From Chrysaora quinquecirrha (taxonomy: Eukaryota; Cnidaria; Scyphozoa; Semaeostomeae; Pelagiidae): DNA of 64,000 bases. A model generated the notes under the pieces. That model saw only the letters and a list, made by a program, of their open reading frames with translations, did no database searches and was not told the origin of the DNA. The stretch lies in assembly GCA_014526335.1 (NCBI GenBank), contig JACTAT010000262.1, forward strand, positions 1 through 64,000, written 5' to 3'. This document shows, piece by piece, positions 19,047-32,100 of this stretch (position 1 is the stretch's first letter; each line of letters starts with the position of its first letter). Both the position numbers and the translations under genes were made by a program.

Positions 19047-22000
19047 ATGAGTGGTGGTGTTTATGGAGGAGGTATACTGAAAGATAGATTTAATTCTAAT
19101 TAGATAATCTTATTGCTTAAATATAGCAATATAAAGAATTACAGTATTTCTTCAAATTAAGTTTACCAAACAGAATGCCAGACCACATTTTGCCCCAAGA
19201 ACCTGGCCCCTCGATTCCCCAAATTTCCTTTTGGCCCAATCTGCTTAGACCTTTCGCCCAACCCGTCGTGAAGGTGAAATGGTGTGTTTAGCTCCAGTCG
19301 CTAGGTTCTCAGTAGTAGGTTAACAAATTGAGACCTCGACCCTGGCTGTGACGCTACTGTGGCTGGGTTCGAACCCTGACTACACTGAGCTCTTCACACC
19401 ACAGGTCAGCTGGATTATACCACAACACCACATCACTGCCCCAATAGCCTGCGTGCAGCCTCACTCTTCTTGCGTACTCTTTACGAAAGAAGAGTTTGAG
19501 GCTGCATGCAGGCTACTGCCCCCATTGAATGAAGGAATGTCTCGATGTCTTAAACTTCAATGCTCAGTCAAGGAAATTTGATAAATGTGACTAAAAAAGT
19601 AGTTTCTAGTACCATTGATAATAATTAAAGGATCAAGGAAAGCTCACTATTTAATTTCTAAATATTTACAGATGAAGTTGGGGCACTTGTGTTTGATTTT
19701 GGTTCAATGACAACCAGAGTTGGGTTTGCTGGAGAAGATTGTCCAAAGGTATTTTGGCTACCTTGCATTAATGTAATCTTACTTGCCTTCTTATCCATAT
19801 ACCATTACCTTGCAAGTAAAGTTGAGATGCAAAGATGCACACCTAACCTTAATATGGGAGAGGCTAACATTGTTTATAACCATTTCAGGTCACAAGTTAA
19901 TACCCTTGAGGAATTATTGCTCTGTTGTCAAAGAGAAAACTCGTTTTTCATGTGTTTCATTGCACAAAGCTTAGAATTCAGTTGAAAGGAATAGCTGGTT
20001 CATGTGACTATAGGTATACTGGTCATGTGAAACATCAGTGGCATTGCAAAAGGGGGCATGGAGGGGCAAGTATCCCTGGATGTAGTGCAATGTCTTAGTG
20101 GGTGTAAAATTTTAAAATTTTTCCAAAAATACAGAGGAGAACATCAATTTGAAAAAATTGTGACTAAAAATGGAATTTAAGGGCCGCAACATTCGTGTCT
20201 GCCCCCGGGGCACTGTTGATGCTTGCTAAAAAGATGTTTGCAAATTGTTTATTAGTGGTATTACATACATTGTGGCAAAATTTCTTTAGGGAGAATTTTC
20301 AACAACTGTTGGAGTTCAAGATGTGGTTAAAGAAGAAAAGATGGAAACAGATTCAGAGCAAAGTGGTAAATTTGAGTTAACAAATTCCATTACTAATGTT
20401 TCAACAGTATCCAGTCATTTGCAATAAGCAAAACGATGAAAAAACAACTTGAGGCAGCAGAAATGATGTTTTTACGAAGGATGATGAAGATCTCTTGGAT
20501 AAAGAAGGTGACAAATGATGATAAATTGAGAAGAGCCCAGACTGAAAGACAACTGATAAAAAGAGTATTGCAGTGACAATGTAGTTTCTTAGGACACATA
20601 CTAAGGTAACTGGTAAAGTAGAAGGGCAAAGGGACAGAGGAAGGCAGAAACGAACATTTCTTCGTTGGATTAAAGCAAATGTTTAGACGGAAGAGATGTG
20701 AAAATTATTCAACCGGTGAAATCATCAGTTGTTGAGACATCACTGTATGGACAACGCTCACATTCAATTTAGTGTAAACCTTTTCTCCTCTAGATACAAA
20801 GAGCATAAAAGAGTCAAATAAGAAATATTTCATAGATTCAGCACAGCTACATGTTCCAAGACCAAATGTTGAAATGATGTCACCACTAAAAGATGGCTTG
20901 ATTGAAGATTGGGATCTGTTTGAACAACTTCTAAATCACGCATATCAAAAACACATTCGATCTAGCACAGAATTACATCCTGTTCTTATGACAGAAGCCC
21001 CTGTAAGTCATTTGCAACTGTTCTTAGTAATTTAGTATACAAAACAATTGGAGACAGAGGACTACTCCTGGGTTCTTGTTGCCTTGTAAAGCTATGAGAT
21101 CTATTACAAAGTGCATCCACCCTAAACACCAATTAATTAGATTGTCCAATTTTAACCATCGTTAGCTAAAAATTGACTTAAGCATCCAAATTGTATTGTA
21201 TTATATAACTTGAAAGGCATGAAAGCAGTGATTTCGTCGAAAAATGCGAAGCGTAAAATTTCAAAATTGCGAGAATCTCCGGAGATACTTAAAATCTTTT
21301 TTCGTCCGACGCTCCTCACGCAATTTTTGGCAATGAGAGCAACCAACTCGCGGGTCCAAGCAACAGCCTAGCCGTAAAGCATGACTCTGCCATAGGACAA
21401 CACTTGGTTGACAACCGAAACTGTGCAGAAAATTACAGCGATAATTGTTTTCAAAGCAAGGTCTTTGTTCCATATAGGAGTAATGGAACTGTCCACATCA
21501 AAACCAAAAGGCTAGTTCTGTGTAGACAGAAAGAGTTAGTTGTCTTACTTGGACTCCTCAATTAATTCTGTTGGGCTTCCCGCTGTATTCTGCAAGCTAA
21601 TCGTTGTTTAAAAAACAATGCCAGTTCGGCGCTATTTTCTGAGTGGTGCATTTCGATTCTAGTCAAGAGTTTCGGTCTGTTTCTGACCTTTATCCTCTGA
21701 GGACTGTCAGACGAAAAAAGCTTTTAAGTATGTCCAGAGATGCATGCTCTCTTTCTCGCAATATCGAAATTTTGTACCACTCAAGGACTATACTTCATTC
21801 TACTCTCTTACAAATAATGACGTTGGTTGAAAGAATGATTATTCTGACTTCTATTTTCAGTGGAACGTAAAAAACAAACGTGAAAAACTGGCAGAATTGA
21901 TGTTTGAAAAGTACAACGTGCCAGCATTTTTCTTATGCAAGAATGCCGTTTTATCTGCATTTGCAAATGGAAGGTCATCTGGTCTGGTAATTGATTCGGG

Positions 22001-25000
22001 TGCAACTCATACAAGTGCTGTCCCGGTGCACGATGGATTTGTCCTGCAGCAAGCAATTGTTCGATCGCCTTTGGCGGGTGATTTCTTGACGAGGCAATGT
22101 CTGGAATACTTCATGGAATCTGGCATTGAGATTGTACCATCATATTTAGTAGCGACTAAGGTAAATAAACTGAGAAAAGAAGTTAATATATCTTCACACA
22201 GCTTTCATTGTTTCTGCTCGCTGTATTGATCGTAGATTGTAAAGAAAAACCTCTTAAAACTGGGCCAAAAGGATCTGTTCTCTTTAGCCACAATAAGGGG
22301 CTTTTGCCGCGGTTTTAGCGACAGTGTATTCAAACTTTAGGATTTTCGGTTGTTGTTGATGTTGTTGTTACTCTATTTTGAGTAGACTGTTAACTCTAGC
22401 TTTTTCAGCTAATTTAGGCCTACTATGCATGCCGCATCCAGGCATGGGACCCCTAGCTTAACGTCCCTTCCAAAGGACTGCAGAGTGAGTTGTTTAGTCA
22501 TCCATCTGGAAAGTCACCCATCCAGATGCTGACCTCGCACAACCAATCTTAACTTCAGCTGTCTAATGATAACTGACAGATCAGAAGTATTGTTTACACT
22601 GCAATTTTCTTTCCCGATAGTATCAGCAATTCTCCTCTGGAAGTGAATTAAATCTATCACGATAGCTTTCCAAATAGACTGTTTATACGACAGAGGACTG
22701 TCCGGATAGCAATCTCGATGATTTTGCTATATCTAAACGGGGTAAGAGGTTAGTCAATTAGGAACCTATGCCATGCTATTTGACAAAAGAATACAAGTTT
22801 GACTTTATGTAAATCAGGGTGGCAAAGCTATTCCTGTGGCTACGCTCAAAAATATGTTCCGTTGTTGCTTTCCTGTCCCCATTTTATTCCAATCACCCTA
22901 CTATTTGTTTTCTAGAAATTCCTGTCTCCCTCTTATTGCCATTCCCTGCCATTGTTAGGGGCCCAGCCGCAAGCTTACTATGACTGCAACATCAATTTTT
23001 CAGATACTCGTTCGCCTGTGCTAGTTGGCATATACGATAATATTGCTTCTGTATGTCTTTGAAAATTAATAACTTTTACTTGTTGCACTTCTTCTTTTAG
23101 GAAGTTGTCGAGGAAGGAAATCCAGCAGTTTTTACAAAGAAGAAATTCAATGATATTTCAAAATCATTCCATAATTTTATGATCAAGGTATGGAGATACT
23201 TATATTCTTTACCTTCATCTCTTTATCTCTATACTCTCTAACTCGAGATTGAGTTTTGGGTAAAAATTTTCTTTAACCCTGTAATGTGTAAACCATTCTA
23301 GCATCACCTTTTCCAAGTTTTTAACCCCAATTGAAAAATTTAATTTCACAGCTCCTCTGTCCCAGAAGCTTATTACCGATTCACACAGTTTTTGGAATTT
23401 TTTTAGTTTGGAATGCTTACCAAAATCTCTCTGTGGCAAGGTAAAGATGTGGTGCAAAATCTTTGGGGGTACTCCCAGCCTCAATGAAATAAATGTATGC
23501 GCTTGTCAGCTGCATAAAATAGCATAGTTTTAAACTCAAAATTTAACAAAGCAAAAGAAGGTACCTGATATTATTACTCAGTTTGCATCGCCAGCTCTGG
23601 GGCGATATTATTTTTACGATAATTAAAATTTTTTTGAAGAAAAACCTAAAAGTTGAATGAAAAGTTAAGTTTGAAGATCTCCTGTAAAAAGGTGTGATTG
23701 GTACGCTAAAGGCTTTGACGCTAATGTGCTTCCTGTACATATTTTTAGGAAGTTGTCAAAGATTTCCAAGCTTCTGTACTCCAAGTGTCAGACAGCCCTT
23801 ATGACGCAAGGTTGGTTATTTAATGTTAATAACATAGGGATATTTAATAGATATAAGAATTGTTAATTTGTTAACCAATTTGGAAGACTGATATATATGC
23901 ATGTTATGCTTCAAATATCTTGATTTTGAGTCTATAAAGATAACCTGCAATCCTGACCAAAATTCATAGAGACTGCCAGATAATTTCCATGCGGCACAAA
24001 ACCTGAAACAAATCTTTATAACAAGGATGGACCATCCCTCCCCGCTGTATCAATGTTGCCTCCGTTTGAAAACAAGTGTATTACTTTTCATTTAATTTAG
24101 GAACGAGATTTATTCTCCAACGTTGATTCGGGAGATCGGAAGCTTCAACTATGCGGAACTGCTTTGAAAGCTTCAAAGGGTCTCTATAATTTTGGTCAAG
24201 GTTGTGGTCAAACGATCAAACATTGTTTGTTAAACATTTTGATTTGCTTTACAAGCAGTGTTTCATTACTTGGTTAGCTACGTTACAAAATATCACTTCA
24301 CAAAAAAATTGACTAGCAACGTCTTTGAAAAACATCAAGCACTTTCTGCTTGTCACAAGCAAAACCTATTTGGCGAGCAATGTTTTGCGACGTGGACAAA
24401 TGGTGAAAACCTCTTGTTTGATAAGTTAATTTCAAACGTTTAAGGGAGCGGTCATTATTTATGACCGGGGTGGGGGCCGAAGAGAAAGTATTTTGCACCA
24501 TCAAAAGAATTTTACCCTACCAATTTTTAGTCTAAAATTTTCTTTACCCCATCACTGAAAAGCAGAAAAAACAACCCAACCCTCAATATATTCAAGTTAT
24601 TTTTGTTTACCCAACTCAAGACAACTAATATTTTTCAGTTACCCCACCATTTTCTCTTCAGCCCCCTCCCAGTCATAAATAATGGACGGTCCCTAATGTA
24701 CAATGTTTAATCGTTCGGCTATGGCCTAAGTTCACAAGTAATTTGCTTTGATTTGTTTTTCAAACAGTGCCCTTGAGAACATGCAAGGAGCAAGCTACGA
24801 ATTTCCAAATGGATTCAGCCAGATTTTCGATGTTGAGAGGTTCCGAATATGTGAAAGTCTATTTGATACATCAAATGTTAAGGTGATATTTTGATGCAAT
24901 TTTACTTGCTTCATCGCAGAGTTGTTTTATTTTTGCAAGGCATTAGATATTAGGAGCCTAGAAAAAACCAAAGTCTTCTAAAGTGAAATTTTTTGGTTGT

Positions 25001-27600
25001 CTTTCGCTACAAGTGCCTCTAAGTGCCAAAAGACAACAAATTAATTCTATATATTGTTTCTTCTAAGAACAGCCGAAGGTGCTGTCGCGTCGTTTGTCTA
25101 ATCTAGTTTTTTCGTACTGCCAGAAGCTCAAAGGTCAGGCTTCGAGCCCCAATCACGTAAGCGTCCGAGATTGGGTGAAGGTCTTGTAAGCTCTAAGGGT
25201 CAATGCATCAAGAAGTGGAGTAGAGAACAGCAAAACGACCGTGAAGGCATATTTTAACAATCCTCTAGAATGTGAAATGTGGAATACCCCAAGGATCCTA
25301 TCAGTATTCATTATTCCGTATGGTTTCTTTTCTAGGGTATTGAAAGTACAACGTTGCTTGGAGTACCTCATGTAATTACAACTAGCATTGGCATGTGTGA
25401 CATTGACATTAGAGCAGTAAGTACTTAAGCTATCCTGACCAATTTAGCTAGGCATATTACATAAGTCCGTCATCGCTACCACCACATCAAGGTTTTGGCG
25501 TTGAAAAGGAGCAGGTAAAAAGCTCAATTTTAGCCAACTGCTGTTGTTGTTGGTCTAGATTTATCAATTGGAAACCGAGACTCTTGATAGTCTACCACTA
25601 AGCCCATGGCTTATCAATTAACCAATGTGTTTGCTTTGTTCCTTCCCACATTTTTCCTTTTTATGTTCCTAAATTGCTGACGAGCACACTTCGCAATGCC
25701 AATAATCTGACTATGTATAATATTAAGAAGGAGGACATATCAAGTACAAACATCTTTTCGAGTCATTCTAACGTCAAGCCTCTCTGCGAACCATCACTCT
25801 GCAAACAAAATTGCAGTTGAAATCCGGAAATACGAACCAGCGGTTTAAGAATCTAGAGACTCGCCATTTCTTGCCCCAAAACTCAAAATGTCCAAACCTT
25901 GTTAATGATGACTTGGAAATTACTGGAATCACCTCCTGCACCTTTGCTTGTCAAGCTTGTCCACTTTTTTGGCTTTGACAATCTTCGGCACTTTCGTATT
26001 TGGAGAACAGTAGTCTCGTTACTGCTTTGGTCGATGCATGATAAAAAAACTTAGCTAATGCTGCAGAACGTGGCATTGCTGCTACAATGATTTTTTATAC
26101 TAGTATTTAGATTTTTGAGTTTTATAATATTTCATTTTTAGGGTTTATACAACAGTGTGATAGTAGCAGGTGGAAATACGTTATTAAATGGTTTTGTTGA
26201 TCGATTGAATAGAGAACTTCTTGCTAAAACTCCATCGGTAAGCTTATGCTAAGGTTACTTACTTAAGTTTTAAATCTTAATTTTTACTGGACACACATTG
26301 ATAACTGCTTTTTTAACATAAAGTGCTCATCCAGTTGAAACATTCATTACTATTTAATAGTATCATTTATTTTTTATTAATATATTTCAGTGATGTTAAG
26401 AAAAGATAATTCATTTTCGGAGAAACACAATGTTTTCAAAAATCGATTTATCTCTGAAGCTTGTTGCTTGCTAAGCCGACCTTGCTTCTTTATGAGCCTG
26501 GTGCCGTCTAACAAAAGAGTGTAAAATGAAGAGATCTCGAGCAGGGTTGGTTCAGACAAGACCTTACTGATGGTCGTGTTAAGACAATGAATATGCAGGC
26601 AATTATATGAGAGAAACTGTAGAAGATCTAACTAACATCACCTAAAAGAAGGTATAGCCCAAGGACTAAACGGACAGACAACATCAAGGAACTCGAAGCC
26701 AATCTACCACTTATGTAGTCAACAAGCATAGATATAAAAAGTTGAAAGGCGATTCTGGCCAACCCCGGTATGAAAGAAGGCAACTGATGATGTTGATGAT
26801 GTTTTTATCATTGATTCATTTCCACTTATGTTGCAGAGTATGCGATTGAAATTGATATCGAACAACAGTCAAACAGAAAGGCGGTTCAGTTCTTGGATAG
26901 GCGGATCAATTCTTGCTTCACTGGTAAGAGTCCAATGCCTCATTTCAGATTCGTTTTAAATTGTTATTAAGCCCTGGTTGAACGATCAAACAATGCTGAT
27001 CAAACATTTGAGGTTTAATTTACAAGCAATGTTTGGCTGTTTGACCGTGTCAAAGACATTGTTCCACAAGTAGAACTTTCTGAGCATTGTTTTTTGGTAG
27101 GCCCTGGCCAAACGATCAAACATTGTTGTTGAAACGTGAGATTGCAACATCGAGAGACTGCAACATCGTGAGATTGCATCATTGCCACATCGATTTTGCA
27201 ACATCGAGAAGACAAGCAATGTTTTTCGTCTTGGCCACACGGTCAAACATTTTTGAGAAGGAAATTTCAGAAGTCTGACAGCAAAGTTTGATCTTTTGGC
27301 TGTTGCCCAGCATTGATTGTTAGCATGCAGAGCTATGTTCCCTTCGGAGGGGGTCGTGTTCCATGATTTCTGACTGAAATTTGTTACTAGTAGAGGAAAT
27401 AATGACAATCAAAGGTGGTTGGATTCGGGGCAATTTTCCATACATCTAACGGTGAAGTACCCCCTGCTATAAATGCAATAAAATAGAAAGTATTGTAATT
27501 TGTTAGTGTAATTTTGCAGGGGACGTTTCATCAAATGTGGATATCAAAACAAGAATACGAAGAAAGTGGAAGAGGCTGCATTGAGAGGAAATGTCCATAG
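19047..27600 (+). CDS. ACTL6A: Actin-like protein 6A (BAF53/Arp4), complete
   Basis: ACTL6A is an actin-related subunit shared by SWI/SNF (BAF), INO80 and TIP60 complexes in the nucleus. Twelve exons: 19047-19071, 19672-19748, 20290-20365, 20794-21002, 21861-22160, 23101-23187, 23749-23810, 24768-24882, 25336-25416, 26142-26237, 26837-26923 and 27520-27600, totalling 1296 nt (431 residues plus stop; human 429). The start [20 protein letters not shown] matches vertebrate ACTL6A almost exactly. Others are [70 protein letters not shown] and the C-terminal ERKCP. Residues 35-60 diverge most, lacking the DFPTAIG and ERDDG words of the human protein (here [10 protein letters not shown]). Introns hold LINE tails, fold-back repeats, a 5S-like SINE and MITEs. 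It is convergent with the kinesin gene. Confidence 0.97.
19268..19440 (-). mobile_element. SINE-A, full length, in ACTL6A intron 1
   Basis: The plus strand shows the reverse complement: GAAGGTGAAATGGTGTG tail, TCTCAGTAGTAGGTTAAC body, GGGTTCGAACCC (B-box complement) and the A-box end near CACAACACCACATCAC. It is antisense to ACTL6A. Confidence 0.75.
20420..20700 (+). pseudogene. LINE reverse-transcriptase C-terminal remnant
   Basis: Translating with stops and frame breaks gives [20 protein letters not shown], then [20 protein letters not shown], and FLGHILR, the characteristic C-terminal tail of non-LTR retrotransposon ORF2 (families with RRLEAAEMWFYRRMLRISW and LGHVMRRE). It is interrupted by stops and lacks the RT core. 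It lies in ACTL6A intron 3, same strand. Confidence 0.7.
21240..21792. repeat. Fold-back repeat C, copy in ACTL6A intron 4
   Basis: The left arm (AAATTTCAAAATTGCGAGAA ... GAGATACTTAAAATCTTTTTTCGTC) is inverted on the right (GACGAAAAAAGCTTTTAAGTATGTCC ... CTCGCAATATCGAAATTTTG). The same family occurs at about 15365-15530, 40321-40746, 45160-45300, 57110-57400 and 63740-63800. It is non-coding; an inverted-repeat transposable element is the likely origin. Confidence 0.6.
22340..22620 (-). mobile_element. 5S-rRNA-like SINE (SINE3 type)
   Basis: On the minus strand CTGATCT, GAAGTTAAG, GGTCAGCATCTGGATGGGTG follow in the order and approximate spacing of the 5S rRNA internal promoter (GTCTGATCTC, AAGCTAAGCA, and GGTTAGTACTTGGATGGGAGAC). 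A unique body (ACTCACTCTGCAGTCC, GGGACGTTAAGC, GGATGCGGCATGCATAG) and an AAC-rich tail follow. Related pieces lie at 27832-27957 (minus) and 29815-30020 (plus). Confidence 0.65.
24199..24443. mobile_element. MITE-A copy in ACTL6A intron 7
   Basis: TGGTCAAACGATCAAACATTG at the left and GCAATGTTTTGCGACGTGG plus TTTCAAACGTTTAAGG at the right place it in the MITE-A family. The ends are partly decayed. Confidence 0.55.
24450..24700. repeat. Inverted 'GGTCATTATTTATGACCG' repeat
   Basis: The left side has GGAGCGGTCATTATTTATGACC with GGGGTGGGGGCCGAAGAGAA. The right side has TTCTCTTCAGCCCCCTCCC and AGTCATAAATAATGGACGG in inverted order. This is a roughly 250-bp element with inverted ends inside ACTL6A intron 7, without coding potential. 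Confidence 0.55.
25075..25195 (+). mobile_element. Diverged SINE-A head
   Basis: CCGAAGGTGCTGTCGCGTCG, CAGAAGCTCAAAGGTCAGG and CTTCGAGCCCC match the 5' half of SINE-A, including the B box, with many changes. The 3' body is not recognisable. Confidence 0.55.
26600..26790 (+). pseudogene. Possible LINE ORF2 tail
   Basis: The segment translates as [19 protein letters not shown] and, after a stop, [11 protein letters not shown], like the extreme C terminus of LINE ORF2 proteins (RRPRTRWTDNIKEW, later W.A.VA.P...GN). It is short and broken. Confidence 0.4.
26970..27312. mobile_element. MITE-A copies, tandem or nested, with an internal 16-bp tandem
   Basis: Two left ends are visible (AGCCCTGGTTGAACGATCAA at 26972 and GGCCCTGGCCAAACGATCAA at 27102). 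The right end is near GTTTGATCTTTTGGCTG. Between 27140 and 27220, GATTGCAACATCGAGA-like units repeat four to five times. It lies in the last ACTL6A intron. Confidence 0.55.
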
Positions 27601-28494
27601 AATACATAAGAAATTTTGGCATTTGTCATTTTTGAAAGCAGAAACAATTGACACTACTGACTTTGGAAAACATCGAACTATTGTACAGTAACGATTATCG
27701 AACTTTTCTTTTTACCGTTACTTCTAAAAACATCATATATTGTATAGTAGTTACTACCCAAAGTCTTTTTGAGCATTTTGAATCAAAACGGATTCTGTTA
27801 CGAACTTTTTAGAAGTCTCTCTCTCTGTTTGTTGTTGTTACTTTACTTTGAGAAGGCTGTTATTTCTATCTTCTTCAACTAATTCAGGCCTATTATGCAT
27901 ACTGCATCCAGACATGGGACCCCTAATTCAATGTCCCTTCCGAAGGACGGCAACACTCTCTGTTTGTCTGTCTGCCTGTCTGTCCTTCCGTCCGTCCGTC
28001 TCTCTGTCTGTGTATTTGCCTGTATTAAGCCTCCTGAACCTGTTGCAGTCGATCGTAACATAAGTTAAACATTCATCGACTTGACCCAAAAAAACTGACC
28101 TGTAGCCTTCGTCCTTTGACCTTTATCTTTTGACCCTTATCCTTTGACCCTTATCCTTTAACCCCTAACCCTTAGGCTCCGTTCAAGCGATCAAAATTGG
28201 TTTTCTTATTTGGCAAATAAAGTAAAGACAATTTTCCACGAAATTTCACCACTACGAAAACTTAAATAAAAACTAAAATTGACGCTAACTATTTACAAAT
28301 AAAAAAAATAGAAGCTAAAATGCTATGCATATGGATTTAGAACGTTTGTTGATTAGAAGTAATGAAGTGAGCAAGGGTATCGTTTCGTTCAACTTGTCTT
28401 GAAAGTTTCAAAATAAAACTAGCTATATTATTTCGCTTGTTATCGTCCGCTTATAATGCACATACCTCGTAGAGTTGTTGCTGCTCTTTTGCGA
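27601..28494. other. ACTL6A-kinesin convergent intergenic region
   Basis: Both genes end here. It holds the ACTL6A 3' UTR, a 5S-like SINE piece (27832-27957), a degenerate CTGT/CCGT simple repeat (27950-28025), and four imperfect GACCTTTATCCTTT-like units (28085-28165). No additional gene is seen. Confidence 0.5.
27832..27957 (-). mobile_element. 5S-like SINE, 3' fragment
   Basis: It shares the tail and body (CCTATTATGCATACTGCATC, GACATGGGACCCCTAATT, GTCCCTTCCGAAGGAC) with the 22340-22620 copy but stops before the 5S-like head. The AAC-rich tail is present as GTTGTTGTTACT on the plus strand. Confidence 0.65.
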
Positions 28495-29010
28495 TCATGC
28501 TGTTAAGTCCAAGGATTCTTTCCACCATCGCTTGATTCTGAAATAACAATTGAGTACCTCTGGTCAGCTTGCAATTAATTTGAATAATTGTAAAAATTAG
28601 ATTTGAAATGTATTAGATTACCTTATTACATGAAATTAAAGTGAAATTAGTTTTAACGCGGTTCAAATTTATGCGATCAACTAAAGCGAATGGTTGAGCG
28701 AGCTGCTATATACAAATCTACATCATTTCACCGTGAAGAAAGCAATGTAAACAAACCTCAGCAATTATCAGGGAATCACAAAATTGCTTTTAACTAAAAC
28801 TAACGTAGACGTAGTTTTACATAACTAGGTATTATAACAGTAACTTGTAAAGTCTTTGAGTTTAGGTTACAAAACTCCAAACGAATTCAAGATAGAAAAA
28901 AGAGTGGACCCAATAAAACATAGCCGCGCTATCGCAATGTCCGAAGGACAATAATCACCATCAAAATCGTCATCATCATCATCGAAATCGTTATCATCAT
29001 CAAAATTGTT

Positions 29011-29073
<63 letters not shown>

Positions 29074-29096
29074 GTCTTCATCATCATCATCAACAT

Positions 29097-29163
<67 letters not shown>

Positions 29164-32100
29164 GGCAAAAATATCCACAACGCAACATACGACTCTAATC
29201 TGCACCGTGATATCTTATCACATCTCATTATGCAAATGAAAACTTAGAGAATTTTCTGATTGGATGAACTTCGACAACTTGTGCCAATTACTCGGCCGCA
29301 ATGAATCATCTACTTGCTTACGTTGATCGAATTCAGTAATTGCTGCTAATTGCCAAGTAGTTGGTTTTCATGATGACCAATTACGGCGACATCAAAGTTT
29401 ACTTCCTCTTATTTGTGGCTTAGCTATTGTTACCAATTTGGCAGAAAAAAGCGTCTATACATACATGTATTCATACCTACATGCGTTCCACGAACACCCT
29501 CTCATTATGTCCTTCGGACATAAAAACTCGATTGATTCCTAAATGGAAAAAACTTAATGAGATAGGTTGACGTTTAGGGAAGGGAAGCATCAAGTAAATT
29601 GTAACACAAGTACGGCAACCAAAAACATTGTGAGAGAAAATAAAGACGATTTCTTCAGCGAGAGAGCAGCATAATCAAGTTTTCTTATTTTGAATCATAC
29701 CGACAAATCCAGTGCAAAAATCAAATTCAATAAATGGCTAGGCCATTAATTAAAGAAAAAGAAAAACGACATTTGTAGAGTGAGTGGCCAAGCTTCTCAA
29801 TCAGTTCTCGTTAGAAAGCTGAAATAAATTTGGACGTGTGAGGTCAGCATTTGGATGGGTGACTTTCCAGATGGATGATTAAACAACTCACTCTGCCGTC
29901 CTTCGAAAGGGACGTTAAACCAGGGGTCCTATGCCAGGATGCGGCATGCAAAGCGTCCTAAATTAGCTAAAAAAGCTGGAAATAACATCCTAATAAAGTT
30001 ACACCAAAATAAAGTAGCAAAAACAACAATATCTCACGTTTTTGATGTCTTGTGGTCTTTCTTTAACTTTGACGAATGCTGACGAGCTTCAAATATTTCC
30101 TGAAATGGATAAAAGATGATAAAAACAATGGAAATAGTCTTTCGGTTTTACAGAGAACAGAGCTTCAGGTTAGCGACAAGAGTGAAAACATCTCTGAAAA
30201 TACTGGTTTTATGTGACACTCCCCAGAGTATAAAACATCAGTGTTGTTTTGTCCCATTATTCCCTGGAAAATGACCTACGCCAGCACTGATCCAACGGAG
30301 CTACCCGTTGCAACACCATCCAATTGTCACTATCGGTACACTTAATTGTTGAAACTGAACTCCATTGATTGTAGTGTTCATGGAATAGAACTTGAAGTAT
30401 TGCAGACCACGTGCTTTTCGGAGTCTTAGAGGCTTGCAGTTTTTGTAGTGACTCATATCTGGGGAAGGGGGTGTATCCGGGCTTGAAAAGGAGGTATATA
30501 ATACTGCGTTTGAAATTAGGAGACTTAAACTAGGGGGAGCTCATAACCGGGGGCTTATACTTGGAATTTAACGGTAGCAACGGCAAAAGAATTATTATTT
30601 CTCTATCTCACCTTAAGTCTTTTCTGTTCATCAGGAGCAATATGTTTATCAAACCGTTGTGATTTTGGTGATTTTATTCCTTCTTTTTTATCACTTTTCA
30701 ATTTCTTATCATCCTGCGTTACTCGTTGAACAGGCGGAAAATGAAAATTCTCATTCGAACCTTTCCTTATCATTTGCTGTTCAGTTGATGACACTTTGCT
30801 TGCATTTTGAGACATTTTTTCATCACTTTCAACTGAAGATTGACTTCCTCTAGATTTCTCGGAAATTCTGCTACTGATTGGTGGCTTTTCAGAAGAAATG
30901 CTGTCACTAATAGCAACAGACGAAGCACCGGTTACTTCTCGTAATTTGTGTTTCAATTCTCGGCTTGTTTTCTTGTGATAATATAAATCTTTTTCTAGGT
31001 CATGGATTCGCTTTTCCAGCATCCTGAAAAGATGAGATTATAACCGATTATAAATATGGTCGAGGGAGAAGCTCATTCCTGTAGGGGATGGGCATATAAA
31101 AGCTCCGGGGCAAGGATGACAAAAATTTTACTCTTTCTTGGAACCTTGGGACTATGGCTTAAAAGCTCTCTGAGAAGTTTTCCAAGGGGTAACCTTCAAA
31201 ACACCCACTTGCGACTATTCTGTATCCTCCCCTAGCATTAGATCTGCTGCTTTAAAACTAATCAATCAGATAGTATACTTAAGACAGTAGAATAAATACC
31301 AATTCGCTTGAAAACTATGATTTGTCTCCAAATTTTCATCTAACAATGAAATGGTACCCATATCGTACCCGAAAGATACGGTTTGGATCCGTATCTTTTG
31401 CTCTCGTGTAACGGTGTCTCGGTACGTTAACATAAGGTGCCTTTAGCTAATATGTCTTAAGCTTATTTGACATTAGACCCTTTTTTCCCAGTCTTTTAAA
31501 GAAAACTTTCATTAAAACTTAAGTAACGAATGAAATAAACAAAGAAAAATCCATACATACTTGACATTTTCTTGTGAAATTTTACTCCTTTCATCTTCGT
31601 TTATTTTCTCCATCAAAAACTGGATTTGCTTCTCATATTCCCTATCCATCTCTGTCAGCCTCTTTTCAGCTCTAGCCTCTGTCTGATTTATACAATGTTG
31701 CAATTCCTGTATAACTTTATCTTTCTCCGTTAATTCTATTTCAATTTCTTCTTTCAAATCAAATGTCTTCCGTTCAGATTCTTTTAATTCGATAACTCTT
31801 TCGAAGTATTTACGAAGAAGTGCTTTATTTTCGTCTTGACTAAGATTACCTAAAGACAAGAATATTTTGTAATTAACTTACTGAAAGTCTGAGTGGTACA
31901 GATAGGCCGTAGACCGAACCAACTTTAAACCCTGCGAGTTTCGTTTCACATACTTCGAAACTGAGGACTTTCTATGAAAGAGTTTCCTTTTGGCATTTTC
32001 ATAACATATCCACATGGCCCCATCGAAAAATCCGTGGACAGAAGTAAAATGCACGAAATCCAGATCATTAGAAGTTTGAAAACCTCTGAGGAGGAGCGCA

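Noticed and set aside
28085..28170. Interstitial telomere-like sequence (CCCTAACCCTTA)
   Set aside because: Only one or two telomere-like words occur; the array is a degenerate GACCTTTATCCTTT repeat.
28867..29228. ORFs encoding poly-Asp or poly-Met
   Set aside because: They are frames through the (ATC)n microsatellite with no other coding signal.
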